43,614 nucleotides of DNA from Sphingomonadales bacterium (GTDB taxonomy: Bacteria; Bacteroidota; Bacteroidia; Chitinophagales; Chitinophagaceae): the NCBI GenBank assembly GCA_016872195.1, contig VHAT01000017.1, forward strand, positions 1-43,614, read 5' to 3'. Within the stretch, counting starts at the first letter, position 1. Each line of letters begins with the position of its first letter. Shown here in pieces: positions 1 through 7,136 of the stretch. The translations under genes and the position numbers were made by a program. The notes below the pieces were generated by a model. That model did no database searches. It was not told where the DNA came from and saw only the letters and a list, made by a program, of their open reading frames with translations.

Positions 1-384
1 GGCAAGTTGTATAATTGGTATGCGGTAAGTGATTCAAGAGGTCTCGCGCCTGTTGGATATCATGTTCCTTCCGATGCCGAATGGACTCTACTTACTGATT
101 ATTTGGGTGGAGAAGAAAAAGCAGGTGCTAAAATGAAATCCAAGCAGGGCTGGGCTGAAAACGGTAACGGCACCAATAGCAGCGGATTTTCAGGTCTTCC
201 GGGCGGTTACCGTAACTTCATTGGAACGTTCAAATTCATTGGAAAGGACGGTTACTGGTGGAGTTCTTCGGAGGGCAGTACAAGCGTTGCCTGGTTCCGC
301 GACCTGTATTGCTACAGTGGCATTGTATTCAGGTTCAACTTCGTTAAGAAAAGTGGGTTCTCTGTTCGTTGCCTCAGGGATTAA
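1..384 (+). CDS. FISUMP-domain protein, 3' part (5' end outside window)
   Basis: The reading frame is open from the first base (GKLYNWYAV...), so the gene starts outside the window and only the last 127 codons are seen. The segment matches the Fibrobacter succinogenes major paralogous (FISUMP) domain: a GYHVPSDAEWTLL block, a G-GYR block, a WWSSSE block and the terminal SVRCLRD. In Bacteroidota such domains usually lie at the C-terminus of secreted or lipid-anchored surface proteins. The biochemical role of the family is not established and nothing here fixes it. The last 30 bases, including the stop codon, recur exactly at 748-777, which points to a former paralogous copy nearby. Confidence 0.85.
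   Translation, partial: GKLYNWYAVSDSRGLAPVGYHVPSDAEWTLLTDYLGGEEKAGAKMKSKQGWAENGNGTNSSGFSGLPGGYRNFIGTFKFIGKDGYWWSSSEGSTSVAWFRDLYCYSGIVFRFNFVKKSGFSVRCLRD
355..384 (+). repeat. 30-bp direct repeat, copy 1 (3' end of FISUMP gene)
   Basis: This segment encodes GFSVRCLRD plus the stop codon and is identical over 30 bases to 748-777. The upstream flanks differ (T at 354, A at 747). The repeat is probably a remnant of duplication or recombination between FISUMP paralogues. Confidence 0.9.
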
Positions 385-437
385 TTTATTTGATTCATTT
401 GACAATTTGATTATTTCACAGAATTAAAAACAATATT

Positions 438-692
438 ATGCAGGTGATTATTTTAAGCCAGCTTATTGTATTAATCATTTTATTTATTGTCTGGAAGTTA
501 CTGATAAAAGAGGCCGAGGCTTTTATTAAAATAACCGAAGCCGCACAGCAATTGAACAATAAAACTTTACACGAAGCGGGAAATCTTCTTTTTAATTCGA
601 ATAGACTAAAATTTTCTATTTTATTAATTTCTTTGATGTTCACTATTATCTCACTGATAGCGGCAGTAGATGCTTATCAGCGCGGTGAATAA
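438..692 (+). CDS. small two-helix membrane protein, unknown function
   Basis: This is an 84-residue protein with a hydrophobic helix at about residues 3-22, a polar middle (about 23-57, with E, K, N and Q) and a second hydrophobic helix at about 58-76. Such a layout suggests a small inner-membrane protein with a helical hairpin. The start is an ATG preceded by an A-rich leader, as is common in Bacteroidota. The base composition is clearly more AT-rich than that of the housekeeping genes to the right. I do not recognise a family. It lies between the FISUMP gene and a broken FISUMP remnant, so it may be cargo inserted between two paralogues. It could also be a chance frame, but the two clean helices argue for a real gene. 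Confidence 0.55.
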   Translation: MQVIILSQLIVLIILFIVWKLLIKEAEAFIKITEAAQQLNNKTLHEAGNLLFNSNRLKFSILLISLMFTIISLIAAVDAYQRGE

Positions 693-711
693 TACAGAAA
701 TATTTTATTGC

Positions 712-777
712 CATGGCGATGCGGCCAGGAGCACCATCGGGCAAGGAGGGTTCTCTGTTCGTTGCCTCAGGGATTAA
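712..777 (+). pseudogene. orphan 3' end of a FISUMP gene
   Basis: Read in the frame of the repeat, this stretch gives a short peptide ending GGFSVRCLRD and a stop, the typical FISUMP terminus. No start codon or FISUMP body lies upstream, because the 84-residue gene ends just before it at 692. It is more GC-rich than its flanks. The exact 30-base match to 355-384 identifies it as the tail of a paralogue whose body has been lost or replaced. How far the remnant extends to the left of 742 is uncertain. Confidence 0.6.
748..777 (+). repeat. 30-bp direct repeat, copy 2
   Basis: Identical to 355-384, with the same reading frame and stop codon. The two copies bracket the 84-residue membrane gene. 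Confidence 0.9.
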
Positions 778-1011
778 GGTAGATTCAAGTTTTTAACGCA
801 ACAATAAAGGTTGTTTTAAAAGTAGTGTTTACGTTTTTTCAACTTCGGCGGTTTTATCTGACCAAAACCCCTTTTTGAAGAAATCGGAAAGCCGCATATC
901 AAATAGTTAGACTGAATTTACAAAAGTCTTAAGTTTATGCACACTCTTGTATTTCTGTATTTGAGAGTACATCTTGCTTCAAATTGCCCCAAAATTTGCT
1001 CCACATTGAAA
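778..1011. other. AT-rich gap without recognisable gene
   Basis: No open frame of convincing length and no recognisable domain fragment was found on either strand. The composition is AT-rich and resembles the small membrane gene to the left rather than the core genes to the right. Because it lies just beyond the 3' end of a tRNA gene, a favoured integration site, it may be decayed mobile DNA. No integrase remnant or second copy of the tRNA end was seen to prove this. Confidence 0.5.
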
Positions 1012-1053
1012 TAAAAAAATCGCAACTAACTTATTTTCAGTTAATTACGATTT
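1012..1053 (-). terminator. intrinsic terminator after tRNA-Ser
   Basis: On the plus strand, AAATCG (1017-1022) pairs with CGATTT (1048-1053). Inside this, AACTAACT (1024-1031) pairs with AGTTAATT (1039-1046) with one mismatch, leaving a loop of about seven bases. Read on the minus strand, the stem is followed by a run of seven T. The position right after the 3' end of tRNA-Ser and its orientation fit a Rho-independent terminator for the tRNA, and perhaps for dnaA read-through. Confidence 0.7.
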
Positions 1054-1060
1054 AAGCTTG

Positions 1061-1151
1061 CGGAGAGGGAGGGATTCGAACCCTCGGTACAGATTTAAGT
1101 CCGTACAACGGTTTAGCAAACCGGCCCTTTCGGCCACTCAGGCACCTCTCC
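1061..1151 (-). tRNA. tRNA-Ser (anticodon GCT)
   Basis: A 91-base class II tRNA with acceptor arms GGAGAGG (1145-1151) and CCTCTCC (1062-1068 on the complement) and discriminator G. The T-arm contains GGTTCGAATCC. The anticodon stem-loop CGGTTTGCTAAACCG carries GCT, reading AGC and AGT codons. The long variable arm with a ~4-5 bp stem is typical of serine tRNAs. CCA is not encoded. It lies 48 bases beyond the dnaA stop codon on the same strand, and its 3' end borders the AT-rich accessory patch. Confidence 0.96.
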
Positions 1152-1199
1152 GTTCCCACCCGTCGACATTTGACGATGGACGGCAAAAATAAATAGAAA

Positions 1200-2642
1200 T
1201 TACATGGCTGCCAACTGCACTTTCTGCTGCAGTTCTAAGACATTCTCTCTGAAGATACCGTCAGTGTCCATCAGGTCCTTGACGGTCTGGCAAGAGTGGA
1301 TCACCGTGGTATGATCACGTCCCCCGAAATGATCTCCGATGGTCTTTAAGGAGTTCTTGGTAAAGGCCTTGGCCAGGTACATGGTAATCTGACGAGCCTG
1401 TACGATCTCTCTTTTACGGGTCTTTTGCAATAGCTTGTCGTAAGGCACATCGAAATATTCACAGACCATTTTTTGTATCGTATCGATGGTGATCTCCTTA
1501 CTCGATGATTTTACAAAATTGCGAAGCACTTTTTTGGCCAGGTCCAGATCGATCTCCTTTCGGTTCAGCGACGACTGTGCCAATAAGGAGATCAGCGCTC
1601 CTTCGAGCTCCCGCACATTATTATTGATATTGTAGGCAATATACTTAACGACCTCCTTGGGCATGTCCAACCCATCGTTCTTCATTTTCTTTTCCAAGAT
1701 CTCAATACGCGTCTCGTAATCGGGTACTTGCAGATCGGCACTAAGTCCCCAGCGGAAACGACTGAGCAAACGCTCTTGCACCCCTTCGAGATCTTTGGGC
1801 GACTTATCGGAAGTAAGCACCAATTGTTTTTGAGACTGATGCAAATGATTGAAGATGGCAAAGAAAGCGTCTTGCGATTTTTCGGCTTTGGCAAAAAACT
1901 GAACATCATCCAAGATCAATACATCGATCAACTGATAAAAATGGATAAAGTCGTTGATGGCATTATTGCGACTATGGTCCATGAATTGGTTGATGAACTT
2001 CTCTGAGCTCACGTACAAGACCACCTTATTGGGATGCACCCGCTTTACTTCGTTACCGATGGCCTGCGCTAGATGGGTTTTGCCCAACCCGGTCCCCCCG
2101 TAAATGACCAAGGGATTAAACGAGTTGGCGCCAGGCTTTTCGGCCACGGTCTTTCCGGCACGACGTGCTACCCGGTTGCAATCACCTTCTATAAATGAAT
2201 CGAATGTATAAATAGGATTGAGCTGCGGGTCGATCTGCATTTTCTTGAGACCCGGTATTACAAATGGATTTTTAACGGGATTATTGATCACTAATGGAAA
2301 ATCCATTTCGTTGTTCGAAAAAGACTTGTACCCCTGCCCGCTAACATCCATGGTTACCGGCTTGCTGCGACTGTTGCCACTATCGACCATGATCCGGTAT
2401 TCGAGTCGGGCTTCTTTGCCCAGCTCTCTTTTAAGCGTCTTGGCCAGCAGATTTACATAATGCTCCTCAAGGTATTCGAAGAAGAACTGACTGGGAACCT
2501 GTATCACTAACACATTAGCCTTAAGTGAAACGGGCGTGATGGGTTCGAACCAGGTTTTATAATGTTGCCATTCTACTATGTCCTTTATGATCTTTAAACA
2601 ATTGCTCCAGACTTTTTCCGCGTTCTTATCCATCGCTTGCAA
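1200..2642 (-). CDS. dnaA: chromosomal replication initiator DnaA
   Basis: DnaA binds 9-mer boxes at the origin, melts DNA with ATP and loads the replicative helicase. All four domains can be seen: the N-terminal interaction domain (VWSNCLKIIKDIV...), a variable linker (about residues 85-140), the AAA+ core with Walker A GGTGLGKTH near residue 181 and Walker B VLILDDVQFF near 241, and the C-terminal DNA-binding domain with GGRDHTTVIHS near 437. The length of 480 residues is normal. The frame opens at an ATG, and a second ATG three codons later (MDKNAEK) is equally possible. A DnaA-box-like site upstream suggests autoregulation. The neighbours here do not include dnaN or recF, as is common in Bacteroidota. 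Confidence 0.97.
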   Translation of the reverse strand: MQAMDKNAEKVWSNCLKIIKDIVEWQHYKTWFEPITPVSLKANVLVIQVPSQFFFEYLEEHYVNLLAKTLKRELGKEARLEYRIMVDSGNSRSKPVTMDVSGQGYKSFSNNEMDFPLVINNPVKNPFVIPGLKKMQIDPQLNPIYTFDSFIEGDCNRVARRAGKTVAEKPGANSFNPLVIYGGTGLGKTHLAQAIGNEVKRVHPNKVVLYVSSEKFINQFMDHSRNNAINDFIHFYQLIDVLILDDVQFFAKAEKSQDAFFAIFNHLHQSQKQLVLTSDKSPKDLEGVQERLLSRFRWGLSADLQVPDYETRIEILEKKMKNDGLDMPKEVVKYIAYNINNNVRELEGALISLLAQSSLNRKEIDLDLAKKVLRNFVKSSSKEITIDTIQKMVCEYFDVPYDKLLQKTRKREIVQARQITMYLAKAFTKNSLKTIGDHFGGRDHTTVIHSCQTVKDLMDTDGIFRENVLELQQKVQLAAM

Positions 2643-2691
2643 TACAGTTTATCGTGTTTTAACGGTAGTTAGTAACAGGTCCGCACCGTTT

Positions 2692-2700
2692 TTATCCACT
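2692..2700. promoter_or_regulatory. DnaA-box-like site upstream of dnaA
   Basis: TTATCCACT matches the consensus TTATCCACA at eight of nine positions. It lies about 50 bases upstream of the dnaA start, in an AT-rich 130-base gap. A single site suits autoregulation of dnaA better than an origin, since no cluster of boxes was seen. Confidence 0.4.
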
Positions 2701-2772
2701 TGTTCACATTTGTCAATAAAAAAACTTGCGCGGGAAGGCGAATATCACTAATCCACTTCAAACAAAAAAAAT

Positions 2773-3711
2773 TTAAACCACCGATTTTGAGGAAATAAAA
2801 ATTTTTTCTGTTTTTAAAATTTTTTGGCTCGAAAATTTGGAAAATTCAAAATCAATCCTACCTAAAATAATTCCTCCAAAACCAACCTGGTTTACCATCA
2901 CATCGCGGCCCTTTTTATTGGTATAAACAAGGGGCTTATCCAAGAAAGTATGGGTATGCCCCCCAATAATTAGGTCAATTTCCTCTGACTGCTTGGCTAA
3001 ATCCTCATCGCTCACCTTACGCTCTGTGGGATAACGGTTTCCGAGGTGAGAAAGACAGATTACAAGGTCACAATGTTCCTTTTTACGGAGTATATAGGCC
3101 ACTTTATTAGCCTCGGCAACAGGGTCTAGGTAGACCGTAGAACCGAACAGTTGATCGGGAATCAAGCCCTTGCCCTCAATACCCACGCCGAGCACCCCAA
3201 TGGTCAGTGGGCCTCGTTTAAAAACCTGATAGGGCTTTACATTTCCCTCTAAAGGGGTGCCGCTTACGTCGTAATTGCAGACCAGCATCGGAAAGCGGGC
3301 ATGCAGTCGTAATTGCGTGGCCAGGTTCTCCATGCCCGCATCAAAGTCATGATTACCAATGGTGGTAGCATCATAACCCATATAAGACATGGCCCTGATC
3401 TCGGGTTCCCCTTTATAAAAATTAAAGTAGGGGGTCCCTTGAAAAATATCCCCTGCATCTAACAAGAGTACATGGGGCTCCTGCTCCCTAATTTGTTTAA
3501 TGATTTGAGCTCTTTTGTCAACACCTCCTAAACCTTGATTGCGACTACCATCCATCGGAAAGGGATCGAGCCGGCTGTGGGTATCGTTGGTATGCAACAC
3601 AACCAGCCGGTAACGGGATGCCGCATTGCGGGCCTCTGCCCATAGCGGGGCAGTTAGCAGCCCCCCTGCAACAAGTGCCGATTGTCTTATAAAATGCTTT
3701 CTACTGAGCAT
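2773..3711 (-). CDS. secreted metallophosphatase (UshA-type N-terminal half)
   Basis: This is a calcineurin-like phosphoesterase of the 5'-nucleotidase family, hydrolysing nucleotides or related phosphoesters outside the inner membrane. The dinuclear metal motifs are present in order: HTNDTHSR, DAGDIFQGTP, GNHDFDAG, a CLSHLG block and GGHTHTF. The start at 3711 (MLSRKHFIRQ) is preferred because the longer frame would need TTG and would overlap the upstream gene further. The N-terminus resembles a Tat signal but with RK in place of the twin RR, followed by a hydrophobic stretch and an AEA cleavage-like site. At 312 residues it holds only the catalytic half; the nucleotide-binding C-terminal half is encoded by the gene immediately upstream, with an 11-base overlap. 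Confidence 0.88.
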   Translation of the reverse strand: MLSRKHFIRQSALVAGGLLTAPLWAEARNAASRYRLVVLHTNDTHSRLDPFPMDGSRNQGLGGVDKRAQIIKQIREQEPHVLLLDAGDIFQGTPYFNFYKGEPEIRAMSYMGYDATTIGNHDFDAGMENLATQLRLHARFPMLVCNYDVSGTPLEGNVKPYQVFKRGPLTIGVLGVGIEGKGLIPDQLFGSTVYLDPVAEANKVAYILRKKEHCDLVICLSHLGNRYPTERKVSDEDLAKQSEEIDLIIGGHTHTFLDKPLVYTNKKGRDVMVNQVGFGGIILGRIDFEFSKFSSQKILKTEKIFISSKSVV

Positions 3712-4468
3712 GGATAACTCTTTTTTCCAATTGGGCCCCCACAAAACCCTGCTGGCGGGTTTGCAAGGCTACATAATCAATAAGAGCTTTACGGGCCAGG
3801 TAACCGGTCGACAATTGGGGTAATGATTTTAGCATCTCGGCATTGTCGCCACCAGAAGCCACAAAATCGGAATTGAGGATCCAGTACTGCGCTACTGGTT
3901 GCAAGGGCCGATCTCTTATAAAAATGTCAACGGCCTTTTTATTGCGGATCGAAAACCGAATGCCAGACACGGGCCAACCCCCGCGGGCGGCCACCAGATC
4001 TAAAAAGGATTGCAATTGCGTACCACTAAGCTGTTGTAACACCAGCACATTATCAAAAGGCATCAGCTCAAAGATCTTTCCTATTGTTAGCGGTCCGGCT
4101 GGTAGCTGCTGCAATCGAATGCCTCCAAAATTCACAAACGCGGCATCGATGGGCTTATCAAATTGCTGGGCCCCCATGGTCAAGTACGCATCGGCCATAA
4201 AGTTTCCCAATGTTCCCTCCGGCTGTTCCTTTTCGAGCGTCTGTCGAACGGTGCCTATGATCGTATTCATACTCTTTTCCACACTATCCCCATAGGGCCT
4301 TACGATACGATACAAAGAGGAATCAATAGAAAGATCTTTGGTTATACGCTGGCTGCTATATTCCGCTTTTGACGGAAAATAGACCGTACGACAAGAAGCA
4401 AATGCGGCCAACAATACCAGTATTGCAGGGTGAATCAAGCGGAGTTGGATAATAAATGACCGTGTCAT
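3701..4468 (-). CDS. 5'-nucleotidase C-terminal-domain lipoprotein (UshA-type second half)
   Basis: This 255-residue protein corresponds to the 5'-nucleotidase C-terminal domain, which in fused UshA enzymes binds the nucleoside base. Typical blocks are GNFMADAYL, AFVNFGGIR, ELMPFDNVLV and LNSDFVASGGDN. The N-terminus is a lipoprotein signal: a hydrophobic stretch ending LLAAFASC, with the Cys near residue 26 as the lipid-anchor site. It ends 11 bases inside the following catalytic-half gene, so the two are very likely co-translated and act together. The gene order is the reverse of the domain order in fused UshA. Its promoter faces that of the FAD-dependent dehydrogenase at 4551. Confidence 0.85.
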   Translation of the reverse strand: MTRSFIIQLRLIHPAILVLLAAFASCRTVYFPSKAEYSSQRITKDLSIDSSLYRIVRPYGDSVEKSMNTIIGTVRQTLEKEQPEGTLGNFMADAYLTMGAQQFDKPIDAAFVNFGGIRLQQLPAGPLTIGKIFELMPFDNVLVLQQLSGTQLQSFLDLVAARGGWPVSGIRFSIRNKKAVDIFIRDRPLQPVAQYWILNSDFVASGGDNAEMLKSLPQLSTGYLARKALIDYVALQTRQQGFVGAQLEKRVIHAQ

Positions 4469-4485
4469 AAAGCAGGATGGGTAAG

Positions 4486-4506
4486 TTATCCATTTTTAAT
4501 GGGTAA
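4486..4506. repeat. inverted repeat in divergent promoter region
   Basis: TTATCCATT and AATGGGTAA flank a TTT centre; eight of nine arm positions pair. It lies between the divergently read nucleotidase lipoprotein gene (start 4468) and the dehydrogenase gene (start 4551), five bases before a -7-like CATCTTTG at 4512-4519. It may be an operator, but this rests on position and symmetry only. Confidence 0.35.
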
Positions 4507-4550
4507 AACCGCATCTTTGCAAAAGTTTTTCAGGATCAATACCTGACAGC

Positions 4551-6137
4551 ATGCAAAAAAAAATATCGCTTCGGCTCTTGCCCTCTGAGGCGGCCGATCA
4601 AAATACCCTTACCACCCTGATCGCCTCGGCTGCGGCCGTTAGTCCCGAGCAGGTAACCGGGTTCTACCTGACCAAACAATCTATCGATGCCAGGGGCAGG
4701 CAGCCTTGGGTCAACCTGAGCATTGAGGCCTTTATAAACGAACCTTTTCTACGCCGGCCGCTAAGCCCTGTTCAGTTTAATACGCTGGCAGCATCGGCTC
4801 CTCGTGTGGTGATCATCGGGGCCGGACCTGCCGGGCTCTTTGCGGCACTTCGACTGATCGAATGCGGGATCAAACCCATTGTTTTGGAAAGAGGAAAAGA
4901 GGTCAGGGCTCGAAGACGCGATCTGGCGCAATTAAATAAAGCCGGACTGGTCAACGAAGACAGCAATTATTGTTTTGGTGAAGGTGGAGCGGGCACCTAT
5001 AGCGACGGCAAATTGTATACCCGTAGTAACAAACGGGGCGACATAGACCGCATCTTGCAACTCTTTGTACAATTTGGGGCCGACGAATCGATACTCTACA
5101 AATCGCATCCGCATATTGGCACCAATAAACTCCCCGGGATCATAACGGCCATGCGCACCCAGATTGAACAATGCGGTGGCGAGATCTTGTTTGGACAGCG
5201 AGTCAGCGATCTTATTATAAAAGAGAAGCAACTACGAGCCGTTAAGACCGAAAAGGGTGATGTATTCGAAGGCTCCGCTTTTTTACTGGCCACCGGACAT
5301 TCGGCCCGCGATATATTTTATTTAATGAACAGCCACGGGCTCTTGATCGAGGCCAAGCCATTTGCTCTCGGTGTGCGGGTGGAACATCCGCAACAACTGA
5401 TCGACCAGGCGCAGTATCATTGCGAAGTCAGAACGGAGTGGTTACCCCCCGCAGCGTATAGCTGGGTGCAGCAGGTACATGATAAAGGAGTATTTTCTTT
5501 TTGCATGTGCCCGGGCGGTATCATTGCGCCCGCCGCCACCGGCCCTGGCGAAATAGTGGTGAACGGATGGAGCCCCTCTAAAAGAAATAATCCCTATGCC
5601 AACAGTGGGATCGTGGTGGCCGTAGATCAACAAGACCTGAACGATAAAAATGCAAACGACCCGTTATCGTTGCTTCGCTTTCAACAATCCGTTGAACAAA
5701 GGGCCTTTAAAGCTGGGGGAGGATCCTTGGTGGCTCCGGCCCTTCGGCTGACCGATTTTTGCGAACAAAGATTATCATCTACCCTGCCCGCTTGCTCCTA
5801 CCTGCCGGGGCTTCGTGCAGCGCCCCTCCAAGATGTATTGCCCAAAATGGTTTACAAACGATTACAGATCGCCTTTCGCGAGCAAGGAAAAAAGATTAAA
5901 GGATACTATAGTCAAGAGGCCGTGGTCGTGGCTACCGAGTCACGCACTTCTTCACCCGTTCGGATTCCGCGAGATCCAAAAGGGCTATACCACCCGCAAT
6001 TGAAAGCCCTTTTTCCCTGTGGAGAGGGGGCGGGATACGCAGGCGGTATTGTCAGTGCTGCGATGGACGGTGAGCGCGTAGCCTCTGCCATTGCCGTAAC
6101 GATTGCCGCCCGTCACACCGATCAGCCACTCCTGTAA
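4551..6137 (+). CDS. FAD-dependent dehydrogenase (COG2509-like)
   Basis: This 528-residue flavoprotein has an N-terminal region of about 80 residues, then a Rossmann FAD-binding motif VVIIGAGPAGLFAALRL near residues 86-102 with the acidic end of the fold at LERG. Further blocks are CFGEGGAGTYSDGKLYTR near residue 142, LLATGHSARD near 246, and a C-terminal PCGEGAGYAGGIVSAAMDG that closes the FAD site. The pattern matches uncharacterised FAD-dependent dehydrogenases of the COG2509 group; the substrate is unknown. It is read alone, divergent from the nucleotidase pair. A -7-like CATCTTTG lies about 30 bases before the ATG. Confidence 0.85.
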   Translation: MQKKISLRLLPSEAADQNTLTTLIASAAAVSPEQVTGFYLTKQSIDARGRQPWVNLSIEAFINEPFLRRPLSPVQFNTLAASAPRVVIIGAGPAGLFAALRLIECGIKPIVLERGKEVRARRRDLAQLNKAGLVNEDSNYCFGEGGAGTYSDGKLYTRSNKRGDIDRILQLFVQFGADESILYKSHPHIGTNKLPGIITAMRTQIEQCGGEILFGQRVSDLIIKEKQLRAVKTEKGDVFEGSAFLLATGHSARDIFYLMNSHGLLIEAKPFALGVRVEHPQQLIDQAQYHCEVRTEWLPPAAYSWVQQVHDKGVFSFCMCPGGIIAPAATGPGEIVVNGWSPSKRNNPYANSGIVVAVDQQDLNDKNANDPLSLLRFQQSVEQRAFKAGGGSLVAPALRLTDFCEQRLSSTLPACSYLPGLRAAPLQDVLPKMVYKRLQIAFREQGKKIKGYYSQEAVVVATESRTSSPVRIPRDPKGLYHPQLKALFPCGEGAGYAGGIVSAAMDGERVASAIAVTIAARHTDQPLL

Positions 6138-6191
6138 AGTCCGCTTGCGAACCACAACGAATAATTAATATTGTAGCATTGAATTCAGTCT

Positions 6192-7136
6192 ATGGCCTCC
6201 ATCTTATCGTTAGAGCATCTTAAAAAATATTTTGAATCGCAAAAAGCCGTCGATGATATTAGCCTCTCCATTGAAGAGGGGCAGATCTTTGGGCTACTGG
6301 GACCCAATGGAGCGGGCAAGACCACGTTGATCAGAATGATTACGGGTATTTTTTATCCCGATCAGGGCAATATTATTTTTCAGGGAAAGTCCTTCGATCC
6401 AATCCGTGATGTGCGCTACATCGGTTATATGCCCGAAGAGAGAGGACTATACAAAAAAATGAAGGTAGGTGAACAAGCCCTCTACTTGGCTCAGTTAAAA
6501 GGGCTTTCGAAACAGGAGGCCAAAGAAAAGATCGGTGGCTGGTTCGAACGATTTGGTATGGAGAGTTGGTGGAATAAAAAAGTAGAGGACCTCTCTAAGG
6601 GAATGGGACAAAAATTACAATTCGTCACCACTGTACTGCATCAACCCCGCTTGATCATTTTAGACGAACCCTTCAGTGGTCTCGATCCGGTCAATAGCAA
6701 CCTGATCAAAGACGAGATCTATCGATTAGCGGCCGAAGGTGCCACCATTATTTTTAGTACGCATCGAATGGAACAGGTCGAAGAGATCTGTGATCATATT
6801 GCTCTGGTCAATCGGGGTAAAAAAATACTCGATGGTACCGTAAGAGCCGTTAAAGACCAATTCAAAGAAAACTTATTCTTGGTAGAGACCGAGGCGCCAG
6901 CCAGCTTACCGCAAGAGACCCTTCCTTTTTCGGTCGTGGATCGGACCGACTCGAAATTGTTCATTCAATTGAAAGAGGGACAAACCCGTAACCAGGCCCT
7001 TCAGTTTTTACTCGATAACCAAGTAAGCATTCTTTCCTTTAAGGAGATCTTACCTTCTCTCAATGACATTTTCATTAAACTGGTAGAGGGCACGCCGGTC
7101 AGTCGTTCCTTCGAAACAAAAAAAGCGTCGCTATGA
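6192..7136 (+). CDS. ABC transporter ATP-binding protein (NatA-like)
   Basis: This is the cytoplasmic ATPase of an ABC exporter. It shows Walker A GPNGAGKTT at residues 37-45, the signature LSKGMGQ near 134 (a variant of LSGGQ), Walker B LIILDEPFSGLDP near 154 and the H-loop STHRMEQ near 190. The extra C-terminal region of about 80 residues matches the DUF4162-type tail found in NatA-like ATPases. The stop codon overlaps the start of the permease gene by four bases (ATGA), so the two form a translationally coupled pair. The substrate is not evident; sodium extrusion is known for the namesake but is not proven here. Confidence 0.92.
   Translation: MASILSLEHLKKYFESQKAVDDISLSIEEGQIFGLLGPNGAGKTTLIRMITGIFYPDQGNIIFQGKSFDPIRDVRYIGYMPEERGLYKKMKVGEQALYLAQLKGLSKQEAKEKIGGWFERFGMESWWNKKVEDLSKGMGQKLQFVTTVLHQPRLIILDEPFSGLDPVNSNLIKDEIYRLAAEGATIIFSTHRMEQVEEICDHIALVNRGKKILDGTVRAVKDQFKENLFLVETEAPASLPQETLPFSVVDRTDSKLFIQLKEGQTRNQALQFLLDNQVSILSFKEILPSLNDIFIKLVEGTPVSRSFETKKASL

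Noticed and set aside
890-1015. Possible decayed integrase or small peptide on the minus strand beyond tRNA-Ser
   Set aside because: Only very short frames (about 20 codons) are open, with no recombinase active-site motif; the similarity was too weak to name.
2643-2772. Replication origin upstream of dnaA
   Set aside because: Only one DnaA-box-like 9-mer is visible, with no cluster; in Bacteroidota the origin is often not next to dnaA.
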